DNA of 26,720 bases from an uncultured Microbacterium sp. (GTDB lineage Bacteria > Actinomycetota > Actinomycetes > Actinomycetales > Microbacteriaceae), in contig NZ_CALTTX010000034.1 in the NCBI RefSeq assembly GCF_943912325.1, positions 1 to 26,720 on the forward strand, given 5' to 3'. The position numbers and the translations under genes were made by a program. Under the pieces are notes generated by a model, which was not told the origin of the DNA, did no database searches, and saw only the letters and a program-made list of their open reading frames with translations. Positions 6,761 to 13,502 of this stretch are shown here, in pieces (the first letter of the stretch is position 1; each line of letters begins with the position of its first letter).

Positions 6761-7845
6761 GTGGATGCCGCAGCCGTGACCTCGGCGAGCGCGTCGAGGA
6801 ACGCCGTGGTCTCGGCCTCGGTGCCGGCGCTCACCCGCAGGGTGCCGGGCAGGCCGACATCGCGCACGAGCACGCCGCGCTCGAAAAGCGCCCGCCACGT
6901 CGCCTGCGGGTCGGCGACGCCGCCGAAGAGCACGAAGTTCGACCATGACTCGTACGGGTGGTAGCCGAGCTCGCCTAGGCGCGCCGAGATGCGGTCGCGC
7001 TGCACGACGATCTCGTCGACGGCGTCGAGCATGACGTCGGAGTGGCGCAGCGCCGCGAGCGCCGCCGCCTGGGTCAGGGCACTCAGGTGATAGGGCAACC
7101 GCACGAGACGGAGCGCATCGATGAAGGCCGGGTCGGCCGCGAGGTAGCCGACGCGAGCGCCCGCGAAGGCGAACGCCTTGCTCATCGTGCGCGAGACGGC
7201 GAGCCGCGGACGACCGGGGAGGAGCGACAGCGCCGAGGGCGCATCGTGTGGCGCGAACTCGTGGTACGCCTCGTCGACGATGACGACCGCATCGGTCGCG
7301 TCGTAGACCGCTTCGACCACGTCGAGCCCGAGCGGAGTGCCCGTCGGGTTGTTCGGGGCGCAGAGCAGCACGATGTCGGGAGCCGCCTCGGCGACCTGGC
7401 GCCTCCCGGCCTCGGGCGTGATGACGAAGTCTGCCCCGCGCTCGCCCGCGATCCACGTGGCACCCGTGCCACGCGTCAGCAGTGGGTACATCGAATAGGT
7501 CGGCGCGAAGCCGAACGCCGTGCGTCCGGGGCCCCCGAAGGCCTGCAATACGTGCTGGAGCACTTCGTTCGAGCCGTTGGCCGCCCAGATCTGCGATGCG
7601 TCGAGGCCGTGGCCGAGGTAGCGGGCAAAAGCCTCGCGAAGCTCGACGAACTCACGATCGGGGTAACGGTTGACCTCGACGAGCGCCCGCTCGACCTCGG
7701 CGAGGATCTCGGCCGCGACGATCGGGGGAACAGGATGCGTGTTCTCGTTGACGTTGAGCGCGACGGGCACCTTCGCCTGGGGTGCTCCGTAGGGTGTCTG
7801 CCCGCGCAGGTCGTCGCGCAGCGGAAGGTCATCGAGCGTGGTCAC
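6748..7845 (-). CDS. hisC: Histidinol-phosphate aminotransferase
   Basis: PLP-dependent class-II aminotransferase making histidinol phosphate from imidazole-acetol phosphate and glutamate. 365 residues. Visible are LNVNENTHPVP (30-40), APNNPTG (163-169), DEAYHEF (191-197), the PLP lysine Lys223 in SRTMSKAFAFAGARVG with Arg231, and near the C-terminus the substrate-binding Arg in GTLRVSAGT. The start is GTG 7845-7843, chosen because the conserved family N-terminus begins there and TACCAT lies exactly 6 nt upstream, predicting a leaderless mRNA. It heads the hisC-hisB-hisH-priA-sseB block; hisD, often adjacent in other actinobacteria, is absent, and an SOS-type LysM gene lies upstream on the same strand. 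Confidence 0.96.
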   Translation of the reverse strand: MTTLDDLPLRDDLRGQTPYGAPQAKVPVALNVNENTHPVPPIVAAEILAEVERALVEVNRYPDREFVELREAFARYLGHGLDASQIWAANGSNEVLQHVLQAFGGPGRTAFGFAPTYSMYPLLTRGTGATWIAGERGADFVITPEAGRRQVAEAAPDIVLLCAPNNPTGTPLGLDVVEAVYDATDAVVIVDEAYHEFAPHDAPSALSLLPGRPRLAVSRTMSKAFAFAGARVGYLAADPAFIDALRLVRLPYHLSALTQAAALAALRHSDVMLDAVDEIVVQRDRISARLGELGYHPYESWSNFVLFGGVADPQATWRALFERGVLVRDVGLPGTLRVSAGTEAETTAFLDALAEVTAAASTLPV

Positions 7846-7851
7846 TCATCA

Positions 7852-7857
7852 ATGGTA
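7852..7857 (-). promoter_or_regulatory. Leaderless -10 TACCAT of hisC
   Basis: TACCAT, six bases (TGATGA), then GTG. It fits TANNNT at the spacing that places the transcription start on the initiation codon, giving the histidine block its own promoter separate from the LysM gene. Confidence 0.5.
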
Positions 7858-7926
7858 GAGCGGTGGCTCGGTTGGATCTGGCGGGTTGGCTCGCCTCGCT
7901 GCCGTAGGCGCCGTGGTGCGTCGAGT

Positions 7927-8334
7927 TCAGCCACCGTACTGCGCGGGGATCGCGAGCTCTTGACCCGGTGTCAGTTGCGACGAGCTCAAGGCGTTCAGTC
8001 GCTTGATCTCGGCCACGACGTCGCGGGGATCGGCGTTGGGGGCGACACGCTCGGCGATCGACCACAGGGTGTCTCCGGCGTAGGCCGTCTCAACACGGAA
8101 CGACCCCGCGGGCGCGCCCGACTCGTGCGTCGCGAGTGCCGATCCCCCCGAGATCGCGCCCCACGCGATGACTCCCGCGACGGGTACGGCGATGAGAGCG
8201 ACGAGCACGCGGCGACCCCGAGCGGTCATGCGCAGGCGGGTCGTTGGCGCGGCCGACGTGGGTGCTACCGACGCCGGTCCTGCAACCGACTCGATGCGGC
8301 GGCCAACAACCGGGTGGCTGATCGCGATGCTCAT
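7927..8334 (-). CDS. LysM-domain membrane protein divergent from lexA (ChiZ/DivS-like position)
   Basis: 135 residues. A polar N-terminal segment (1-40) precedes one hydrophobic span at about 43-61 (LVALIAVPVAGVIAWGAI). A short linker then leads to a single LysM domain at about 80-130 (VETAYAGDTLWSIAERV ... RLNALSSSQLTPGQELAIP), so the domain should face peptidoglycan outside the membrane. ATG 8334 follows a good AGAGGAA. In Mycobacterium tuberculosis ChiZ (Rv2719c, also LysM) and in C. glutamicum DivS are small SOS-induced division inhibitors encoded divergently from lexA. The same position here suggests the same job, but sequence identity cannot be judged by eye. A LexA-like half-dyad at 8385-8400 is upstream. 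No catalytic domain is visible. Confidence 0.88.
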   Translation of the reverse strand: MSIAISHPVVGRRIESVAGPASVAPTSAAPTTRLRMTARGRRVLVALIAVPVAGVIAWGAISGGSALATHESGAPAGSFRVETAYAGDTLWSIAERVAPNADPRDVVAEIKRLNALSSSQLTPGQELAIPAQYGG

Positions 8335-8384
8335 GGGTTCCTCTTTCGCACTGTTCTCGCATTGCGCCCGACCCGTAAGGATGG

Positions 8385-8400
8385 GGCGATATCTGTTCGG
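8385..8400 (+). promoter_or_regulatory. Possible LexA box upstream of the LysM gene
   Basis: GGCGATATCTGTTCGG: the right half GTTCGG matches the actinobacterial LexA half-site GTTCGA at 5 of 6, while the left half is poor. It shares ATCTGTTCG with the stronger recA site. Listed because of position, 50 bp upstream of the LysM start. Confidence 0.3.
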
Positions 8401-8427
8401 TATTTCTCTTCGGTAGAAATATTCGAA
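8396..8427. repeat. A/T-rich inverted repeat upstream of the LysM gene
   Basis: TATTTCT (8401-8407) and AGAAATA (8415-8421) form a perfect 7-bp dyad around the 7-nt centre CTTCGGT. The symmetry continues imperfectly to TTCG on the left and CGAA on the right. Such A/T richness is rare in this window; it may be an operator overlapping the LysM promoter or part of an extended LexA region. Confidence 0.5.
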
Positions 8428-8540
8428 AGCGACGTGACGAAGCTATCTTCGATCCCTACCGCGTGTCAAGCGGATGTTGCGGTCTTTTCGGCCCGAAACC
8501 TCCCGAGCAATCTGCGACACGCTCGAATGAATCTGCGCGA

Positions 8541-8568
8541 TCGCGGGACTGTTCGGATACTGTTTCGA
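8541..8568 (+). promoter_or_regulatory. LexA (SOS) box region upstream of lexA
   Basis: Two overlapping 16-mers resemble TCGAAC-N4-GTTCGA: TCGCGGGACTGTTCGG (8541-8556, 8 of 12) and TCGGATACTGTTTCGA (8553-8568, 9 of 12). A TACTGT (8558-8563) that could be the lexA -10 lies inside, so bound LexA would block its own promoter. It is about 120 nt before the lexA ATG. Confidence 0.5.
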
Positions 8569-8683
8569 TAACGACGGACTCCTCTTCTGATGAACCGGGG
8601 CCCGCGACGAAGTCCATCACCAACCTCCGACATTGCGCGTTCACGCCGCGTCGACGTCGATCCTTCGAAGGGAAACACCCGCG

Positions 8684-9457
8684 ATGAGCGAGCCGCACGA
8701 CCAGCTCGAACCGGTCCCCACCGACACCACATCCGCCGACACCGTCGTCGGCGAAGCGGCAGCTGATGAGGCCGCCGCATCCGACAAGAACGAGCGTCCG
8801 CGCACGCGTCGCCGCAAGAGCCTGAGCGACAAGCAGGTGGCGATCCTCGAGGTCATCCAGCGCTCCATCACGCGCTACGGCTATCCGCCGAGCATGCGCG
8901 AGATCGGCGACGCCGTGGGTCTCAAGTCGCTCTCGAGCGTCACGCATCAGCTCAACCAGCTCGAACTTTCGGGGTACCTGCGACGCGACTCGGGCAAGAC
9001 GCGGGCTCTCGAGATCCTGATCGACATTCCGGGCGTACGCATGGCGACCGAGAGCCCCGCCGACGGCGTCGCGCCCGTGGGTGACGCGGCCCTCGTTCCT
9101 CTCGTCGGCAGGATCGCCGCGGGCGTGCCCATCACGGCCGATCAGCAGGTAGAAGAGATCTTCCCGCTCCCCCGTCAGCTCGTCGGCAAGGGCGAACTGT
9201 TCATGCTCAAGGTCTCGGGCGAGTCGATGATCGACGCGGCGATCTGCGACGGCGACTGGGTCGTCATCCGCACGCAGGCCGATGCCGACAACGGCGACAT
9301 CGTCGCGGCCATGCTCGACGGCGAGGCGACCGTCAAGACGTTCCGCCGCCGCGACGGTCACACGTGGCTGCTCCCGCGTAACTCGGCATTCGAGCCCATC
9401 ATCGGCGACCACGCGACCGTGCTCGGCAAGGTCGTTGCCGTACTGCGGGCGGTCTGA
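8684..9457 (+). CDS. lexA: SOS regulator LexA (repressor, S24 family autopeptidase)
   Basis: Dimeric repressor of DNA-damage genes that cleaves itself when stimulated by RecA filaments. 257 residues. An acidic unconserved extension (1-38) precedes the winged helix-turn-helix (about 45-110, with YGYPPSMREIGDAVGLKSLSSVTHQL). The cleavage site is Ala146-Gly147 in GRIAAGVPI, and the catalytic dyad is Ser181 (SGESM) and Lys218 (ATVKTF). ATG 8684 follows AAGGG about 11 nt upstream; upstream codons of the open frame are unconserved. It is divergent from the LysM gene, with candidate LexA boxes between, and is followed by a hairpin terminator. Confidence 0.97.
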   Translation: MSEPHDQLEPVPTDTTSADTVVGEAAADEAAASDKNERPRTRRRKSLSDKQVAILEVIQRSITRYGYPPSMREIGDAVGLKSLSSVTHQLNQLELSGYLRRDSGKTRALEILIDIPGVRMATESPADGVAPVGDAALVPLVGRIAAGVPITADQQVEEIFPLPRQLVGKGELFMLKVSGESMIDAAICDGDWVVIRTQADADNGDIVAAMLDGEATVKTFRRRDGHTWLLPRNSAFEPIIGDHATVLGKVVAVLRAV

Positions 9458-9504
9458 CGCCGGCGGCTCGGCGCGATAGCGCCCAGAGCCGGAGCTCGTG
9501 AGCG

Positions 9505-9536
9505 AGGGGGTGGACGCTTCGAAGCATCCACCCCCT
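9505..9536 (+). terminator. Hairpin terminator after lexA
   Basis: AGGGGGTGGA (9505-9514) pairs with TCCACCCCCT (9527-9536). A C/A mismatch separates this 10-bp stem from the inner palindrome GCTTCGAAGC. GGTGTTTCC follows. It lies 48 bp after the lexA stop. Confidence 0.7.
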
Positions 9537-9605
9537 GGTGTTTCCTCGTTCGCTCGATCTCCCCTTCACTCGAGGTATCGTTCACTCGATGTCGGAGGCA
9601 TCCTT

Positions 9606-9611
9606 TAGCGT
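9606..9611 (+). promoter_or_regulatory. Leaderless -10 TAGCGT of the S9 peptidase gene
   Basis: TAGCGT, six bases (GGCGAC), then ATG 9618. There is no ribosome site at proper spacing; TTCACT about 19 nt upstream could be a weak -35. Confidence 0.5.
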
Positions 9612-9617
9612 GGCGAC

Positions 9618-11717
9618 ATGACCCACCTCCGCCCGCCGTACGGATCCTGGCCTTCACCGATCACCGCGGCCGACGTCGTCGCTGGTACGCCACGGATCGA
9701 CGGCGCCCGCTTCGTCGCCCCCGTTGTTGGCGACGGCACCGCCGATGAGATCTGGTGGAGCGAGCAGATCGCGAGCGAAAGCGGTCGCACCGCGATCCTG
9801 GCCGGCACAGCGGGCGCATGGCCCTTCGAGTCGCCGCGCGTCGTGCTGCCCGCGCCCTGGAGTGCGCGCTCGCGCGTCAACGAGTACGGCGGCGGCGCGT
9901 GGACGGCCTCACCCGATGGCACGCTGGTGTTCGTCGAGGCGAGCGATCAGCGCGTCTGGCTCATGCGCTTGGGTGGTGAGCCCGTGCCGCTCACGCCATC
10001 CCGTGCTGATACGCGCTACGGCGATCTCGTCTGGGGATCCATCGGCGTCTTGGCGGTGCGCGAACGCGATCTCGCCGGCGGCGGGTGCGCGCGCGACATC
10101 GTCTTGATCGCGCCCGACGAAGTGGGAGGCGACGGTCAGGGAACCGACGACGGCGCTGGCGTCATCGACGAGCCGATCTCGGTCGTCGACGGCGCAGACT
10201 TCTTCGCGTACCCGACACCATCCCCCGGGTGTGAGCGGCTCGCGTGGATCGCGTGGAACCACCCGGCGATGCCGTGGGACGAGACGCGGCTGATGGTCGG
10301 CACGGTCGACGCCTCGGGCCGCGTCGACGACGCCGCGGCCGTTGCCGGGGGGCCGCGGGTTTCGGTGCTGCAGCCCGAGTGGCTCGGTGACGAGCGGCTC
10401 GCATTCGCGAGCGATCGCTCGGGGCGCTGGAACCTTGAGACGGCACTCGTTGGCGATGCGCTCTCGTCGGATCTCGCAGTCTCGTCGGATGAGCGAAGCG
10501 ACGATGACCGCGGAGAGGATGCCTCACCGAGAGCATCCACATCGCTTGTCGCTCCCGTGGATGCCGACACGGGCGGGCCGCTCTGGAACCTCGGGGCTCG
10601 CTGGTACGCCCCCCTCGAGCGCGGCGGGTTCTTCGCGGTGCGCACGAACGGCCGCGACGAACTCGTCGTGATTGACGACTCGGGCGACGCAACACCCATC
10701 AACTCGGGCGTGAACGCCTTCGTTCTCGTGCGGGACGTCGTCGGTGATCGTGTGCTCATCACGGGCTCGGGCGGCGAGGCGACGGCAGGTTTGTGGCTCG
10801 TCGACGCCAGCGCGACACCGGCGACGGTGACGCGGCTGCGCGGCGGCGTCGCCCCCGTCGACCCGGCCTGGCTGCCGAACGCGCGTGCGATCACGGGCGT
10901 GGGCGAGCTCGGTCCCGTGCACGCCTACCTGTACCCGCCAACGAATCCCGACATTCTCGACGCATCGTCGGAGGCGGCGTCCACTACACGCGAAGCCCCT
11001 CCCGCCCTCGTGCTCGTGCACGGCGGCCCGACCGCCCACGTCGCCGGCGACGCGTCGATGGCCGTGGCGTACTTCACGAGCCGCGGCATCGCCGTGGTCG
11101 ATGTCAACTACGCGGGATCAACGGGGTACGGCCGGGCGTACCGCGAGCGCCTCAACGGACGGTGGGGTGAGGCTGACGTCGCCGACGTCGTCACAATCGT
11201 CGAAGCGGCCGCCCGCGAGGGAGCCATCGACGCCGAACGCGTCGCAATCCGCGGCGGGTCAGCGGGAGGGTGGACGGTGTTGCGCGCGCTCACGACCACG
11301 AGCGCGTTCGCAGCGGGCATCAGCCGTTATGGGGTCGCCGACCTGCGTACCTTGGCTGCCGACACGCACGACTTCGAGTCGCGCTACCTCGATGGCCTCG
11401 TCGGGCCGCTGCCCGAAGCCGAATCCCGCTACATCGAACTCTCGCCGCTGTCGCACCTCGAGGATTTCAGGGCGCCCATGCTGATCGAGCAGGGGCTCGA
11501 TGACCGCGTCGTCCCGCCCGCGCAGTCCGAAGCGGTCCGCGACGCGCTGGCCGCACGCGGCATCCCTCATGCGTATCTCGCGTTCGCGGGCGAAGGGCAC
11601 GGTTTCCGCCGTTCCGAGACGATCATCGCGTCGCTCGAGGCCGAGCTGAGCTTCCTCGGTCAGGTCTTCGGCTTCGATACCCCGGGGGTGGTGCCGCTGA
11701 AGCTCGTCACCGAGTAA
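9618..11717 (+). CDS. S9 family peptidase (prolyl oligopeptidase/acylaminoacyl-peptidase type)
   Basis: Cytosolic serine peptidase acting on short peptides; 699 residues. The N-terminal ~430 residues look like a beta-propeller with repeated strand patterns (for example SPDGTLVFVEASDQRVWLM, and WLGDERLAFASDRSGRWNLE resembling WD40-like blades). The alpha/beta hydrolase domain begins near 450 with PPALVLVHGGPTAHV. The catalytic triad is Ser548 in GGSAGGW, Asp629 (second Asp of GLDDRV) and His661 in GHGFR. There is no signal peptide. A stretch at about 285-305 (DERSDDDRGEDASPRAS) is a polar low-complexity insertion between blades. Start ATG 9618 is preceded by a TAGCGT at 6 nt, predicting a leaderless mRNA. 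It stands alone, converging on hflX. Exact substrate unknown. Confidence 0.93.
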   Translation: MTHLRPPYGSWPSPITAADVVAGTPRIDGARFVAPVVGDGTADEIWWSEQIASESGRTAILAGTAGAWPFESPRVVLPAPWSARSRVNEYGGGAWTASPDGTLVFVEASDQRVWLMRLGGEPVPLTPSRADTRYGDLVWGSIGVLAVRERDLAGGGCARDIVLIAPDEVGGDGQGTDDGAGVIDEPISVVDGADFFAYPTPSPGCERLAWIAWNHPAMPWDETRLMVGTVDASGRVDDAAAVAGGPRVSVLQPEWLGDERLAFASDRSGRWNLETALVGDALSSDLAVSSDERSDDDRGEDASPRASTSLVAPVDADTGGPLWNLGARWYAPLERGGFFAVRTNGRDELVVIDDSGDATPINSGVNAFVLVRDVVGDRVLITGSGGEATAGLWLVDASATPATVTRLRGGVAPVDPAWLPNARAITGVGELGPVHAYLYPPTNPDILDASSEAASTTREAPPALVLVHGGPTAHVAGDASMAVAYFTSRGIAVVDVNYAGSTGYGRAYRERLNGRWGEADVADVVTIVEAAAREGAIDAERVAIRGGSAGGWTVLRALTTTSAFAAGISRYGVADLRTLAADTHDFESRYLDGLVGPLPEAESRYIELSPLSHLEDFRAPMLIEQGLDDRVVPPAQSEAVRDALAARGIPHAYLAFAGEGHGFRRSETIIASLEAELSFLGQVFGFDTPGVVPLKLVTE

Positions 11718-11792
11718 CCATCGACGGCACACGCGTGTGCGAGCAACCATCGTCGGCGCACGAATGCCGTGATCTGCGCACGCACGTCCCCT

Positions 11793-11819
11793 CGGGCCGG
11801 CGCTTTTCGCCAGCTCCCG
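11793..11819. terminator. Weak hairpin between the S9 peptidase gene and hflX
   Basis: CGGG/CCCG outer pairs and GGCG-CTTTT-CGCC inner stem lie in the 128-bp convergent gap, 27 bp past the hflX stop. Imperfect, without a T-tract; could serve either gene. Confidence 0.35.
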
Positions 11820-11845
11820 AGAAACCGCCCAGCCGTACTCCCGCG

Positions 11846-13390
11846 TCAGCGGACGAACGGCGCGAGATCGGCCGCGAGGCGCGCGTCGACGCGCGCATGG
11901 ATGGCCGTACCTTCGCCGACGTGCTCCTGATCGAGCAGCAGGCCGTGTTCGTGCACGCGCGAGACGAGGTCGCCCCGGTCGTAGGGCACGAGCGCGCGCA
12001 GTTCGACCGCGGGAAGCGGCAGCGTCCGCTCGACGCGTTCGCGCAGAGTCGGGATGCCTTCTCCCGTGCGCGACGACACGAACAGCGCGTGCGGCTCAAG
12101 GCCCTGCAGGGCGAGCCGCGCGTCGTCGTCGAGCAGGTCGGCTTTGTTGAAGACGACAATCTCGGGAATGTCGCGCGCGCCGACGTCGCCGATCACATCG
12201 CGAACGGTCGCGAGCTGCGCCGCAGGGTCGGGGTGAGAGCCGTCGACGACGTGCACGATGACGTCGGCCTGACCGACCTCTTCGAGGGTCGACCGGAAGG
12301 CCTCGACGAGCTGGTGCGGCAGGTTCCGCACGAAACCGACCGTGTCGGTCAGTGTGAAGACGCGGCCGTCGTGAGTCTCGGAACGCCGAACGGTCGCGTC
12401 AAGGGTCGCGAACAGGGCGTTCTCGACGAGCACGCCGGCGCTCGTCAGCCGATTGAGCAGGCTCGACTTGCCGGCGTTGGTGTACCCCGCGATCGCCACC
12501 GACGGAATCGTGTTGCGCTTGCGCTCGGCGCGCTTCGCGTCGCGCGCGGGCGCGAAATCACGAATCTGACGGCGCAGCATCGCCATGCGCGTGCGGATGC
12601 GACGTCGGTCGAGCTCGATCTTCGTCTCACCCGGACCACGCGAACCCATACCGGCGCCGCCAGCACCGACCTGGCCACCCGCCTGACGGCTCATCGAGTC
12701 ACCCCAGCCGCGCAAGCGCGGAAGCAGGTATTCGAGCTGTGCGAGCTCGACCTGCGCCTTGCCCTCGCGAGACTTGGCGTGCTGGCTGAAGATGTCGAGG
12801 ATCACGGTCGTGCGGTCGATCACCTTGACCTTGACGACGTCCTCCAGCGCACGCCGCTGGCTCGGCGCGAGCTCGGTATCGGCGATGACCGTGTCGGCAC
12901 CGACGGCGGCGACGATGTCACGCAGCTCCTGAGCCTTGCCCCGGCCGATGTAGGTCGCGGGGTCGGGATGCGGACGTCGCTGCAGCACGCCGTCGAGTAC
13001 GACGGCACCGGCGGTCTCGGCGAGCGCCGCCAGCTCGCGGAGCGAGTTCTCGGCATCTTCTTGCGAGCCCTGCGGGTAGACACCGACGAGCACGACGTTC
13101 TCGAGCCGAAGCTGGCGGTACTCGACCTCGGTGACGTCTTCGAGCTCGGTCGAGAGCCCGGGAACGCGCCGTAGCGCGTGCCGCTCTTCGAGGTCCCACT
13201 GATCACCGTCGGAGTCGGCACCCGAGGCGCTCCGCGCGTCCTGCAGGGCCTGCGCCCCACCGAAAACGCTCACGCTCGAGCGCGCCGCGGCACGCGCGAG
13301 CACGCGAGCAACCGCATCGTCGGCCGCGGGCGCGTCGTTGATCCCAGCACCATCGGGGGTGTTCGGGGTCGAGGCATCCACGTCTGTCAT
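11846..13390 (-). CDS. hflX: GTPase HflX
   Basis: Ribosome-associated GTPase that rescues or splits stalled 70S ribosomes under stress. 514 residues from ATG 13390. The HflX N-terminal domain is at about 95-225 (VLVGVYPQGSQEDAENSLREL ... LQRRPHPDPATYIGRGKAQEL), then a coiled middle with the glycine-rich GGAGMGSRGPGETKIELDRRR segment. The G domain carries P-loop GYTNAGKS at 302-309, DTVGFVRNLPHQLVEAFRST (G3/switch II), NKAD (G4) and SSRTGEG (G5). ATG 13390 has AAAGGA close upstream. An in-frame ATG at 13423 would add 11 residues and sits 6 nt after TAAAGT, so a leaderless longer form is also possible. Divergent from an RsmC-like methyltransferase gene. Confidence 0.95.
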   Translation of the reverse strand: MTDVDASTPNTPDGAGINDAPAADDAVARVLARAAARSSVSVFGGAQALQDARSASGADSDGDQWDLEERHALRRVPGLSTELEDVTEVEYRQLRLENVVLVGVYPQGSQEDAENSLRELAALAETAGAVVLDGVLQRRPHPDPATYIGRGKAQELRDIVAAVGADTVIADTELAPSQRRALEDVVKVKVIDRTTVILDIFSQHAKSREGKAQVELAQLEYLLPRLRGWGDSMSRQAGGQVGAGGAGMGSRGPGETKIELDRRRIRTRMAMLRRQIRDFAPARDAKRAERKRNTIPSVAIAGYTNAGKSSLLNRLTSAGVLVENALFATLDATVRRSETHDGRVFTLTDTVGFVRNLPHQLVEAFRSTLEEVGQADVIVHVVDGSHPDPAAQLATVRDVIGDVGARDIPEIVVFNKADLLDDDARLALQGLEPHALFVSSRTGEGIPTLRERVERTLPLPAVELRALVPYDRGDLVSRVHEHGLLLDQEHVGEGTAIHARVDARLAADLAPFVR

Positions 13391-13394
13391 GTGT

Positions 13395-13400
13395 TCCTTT
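13395..13400 (-). promoter_or_regulatory. Shine-Dalgarno AAAGGA favouring hflX start at 13390
   Basis: AAAGGA is followed by ACAC and ATG 13390. It argues for the inner of two in-frame ATGs; the outer one (13423) instead has leaderless-promoter spacing. Confidence 0.5.
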
Positions 13401-13429
13401 CGCGGCGCCGCGGCATGCGACATCCGTTC

Positions 13430-13435
13430 ACTTTA
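13430..13435 (-). promoter_or_regulatory. -10 TAAAGT of hflX
   Basis: TAAAGT, six bases (GAACGG), ATG 13423. Transcription would start on that ATG, giving either a leaderless start there or a 33-nt leader for the ATG at 13390. Confidence 0.5.
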
Positions 13436-13489
13436 GCTTTCGGCGCCACAATCGGGGCGGGCAGGTTCACGCGAGACACCCTTTTTCGC

Positions 13490-13495
13490 TACGCT
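13490..13495 (+). promoter_or_regulatory. Leaderless -10 TACGCT of the RsmC-like methyltransferase gene
   Basis: TACGCT, seven bases (TCCCTGC), then ATG 13503. TTCACG 18 bp upstream is a fair -35. It is divergent from the hflX -10 only 55 bp away. Confidence 0.5.
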
Positions 13496-13502
13496 TCCCT
13501 GC

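Larger units (their letters stand above)
8335..8683. other. LysM-gene/lexA divergent intergenic region
   Basis: 349 bp without a gene, visibly richer in A/T than its surroundings. It holds candidate LexA sites (8385-8400, 8541-8568), an A/T-rich dyad (8396-8427), the palindrome CCTTCGAAGG (8662-8671) and the lexA ribosome site. CTGTTCGG occurs at both 8393-8400 and 8549-8556. A 74-codon frame from GTG 8463 that ends on the lexA ATG shows poor codon bias and is not accepted as a gene. Confidence 0.7.

Noticed and set aside
6168..6779. 203-codon plus-strand frame with pentapeptide-like end opposite hisB
   Set aside because: Main body is antisense to hisB; the Phe-every-five pattern comes only from the 15-bp array, so it is reported as a repeat, not a gene.
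7042..8571. 509-codon plus-strand open frame opposite hisC and the LysM gene
   Set aside because: Covers two real minus-strand genes and the SOS intergenic region; composition is typical of a shadow frame.
8463..8687. 74-codon frame ending with a 4-bp overlap on the lexA ATG
   Set aside because: The overlap is suggestive, but third-position G+C is low compared with real genes here, there is no Shine-Dalgarno, and it runs through the LexA-box region.
11716..11760. Two AACCATCG-CGGC copies 29 bp apart and palindrome CACACGCGTGTG after the S9 peptidase gene
   Set aside because: Only two imperfect copies; too little to call a repeat family or terminator.
11735..13174. 479-codon plus-strand open frame opposite hflX
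   Set aside because: Mirror of a strongly biased gene in G+C-rich DNA; translation is Arg/Asp/Glu-rich without domains, while hflX carries full motifs.
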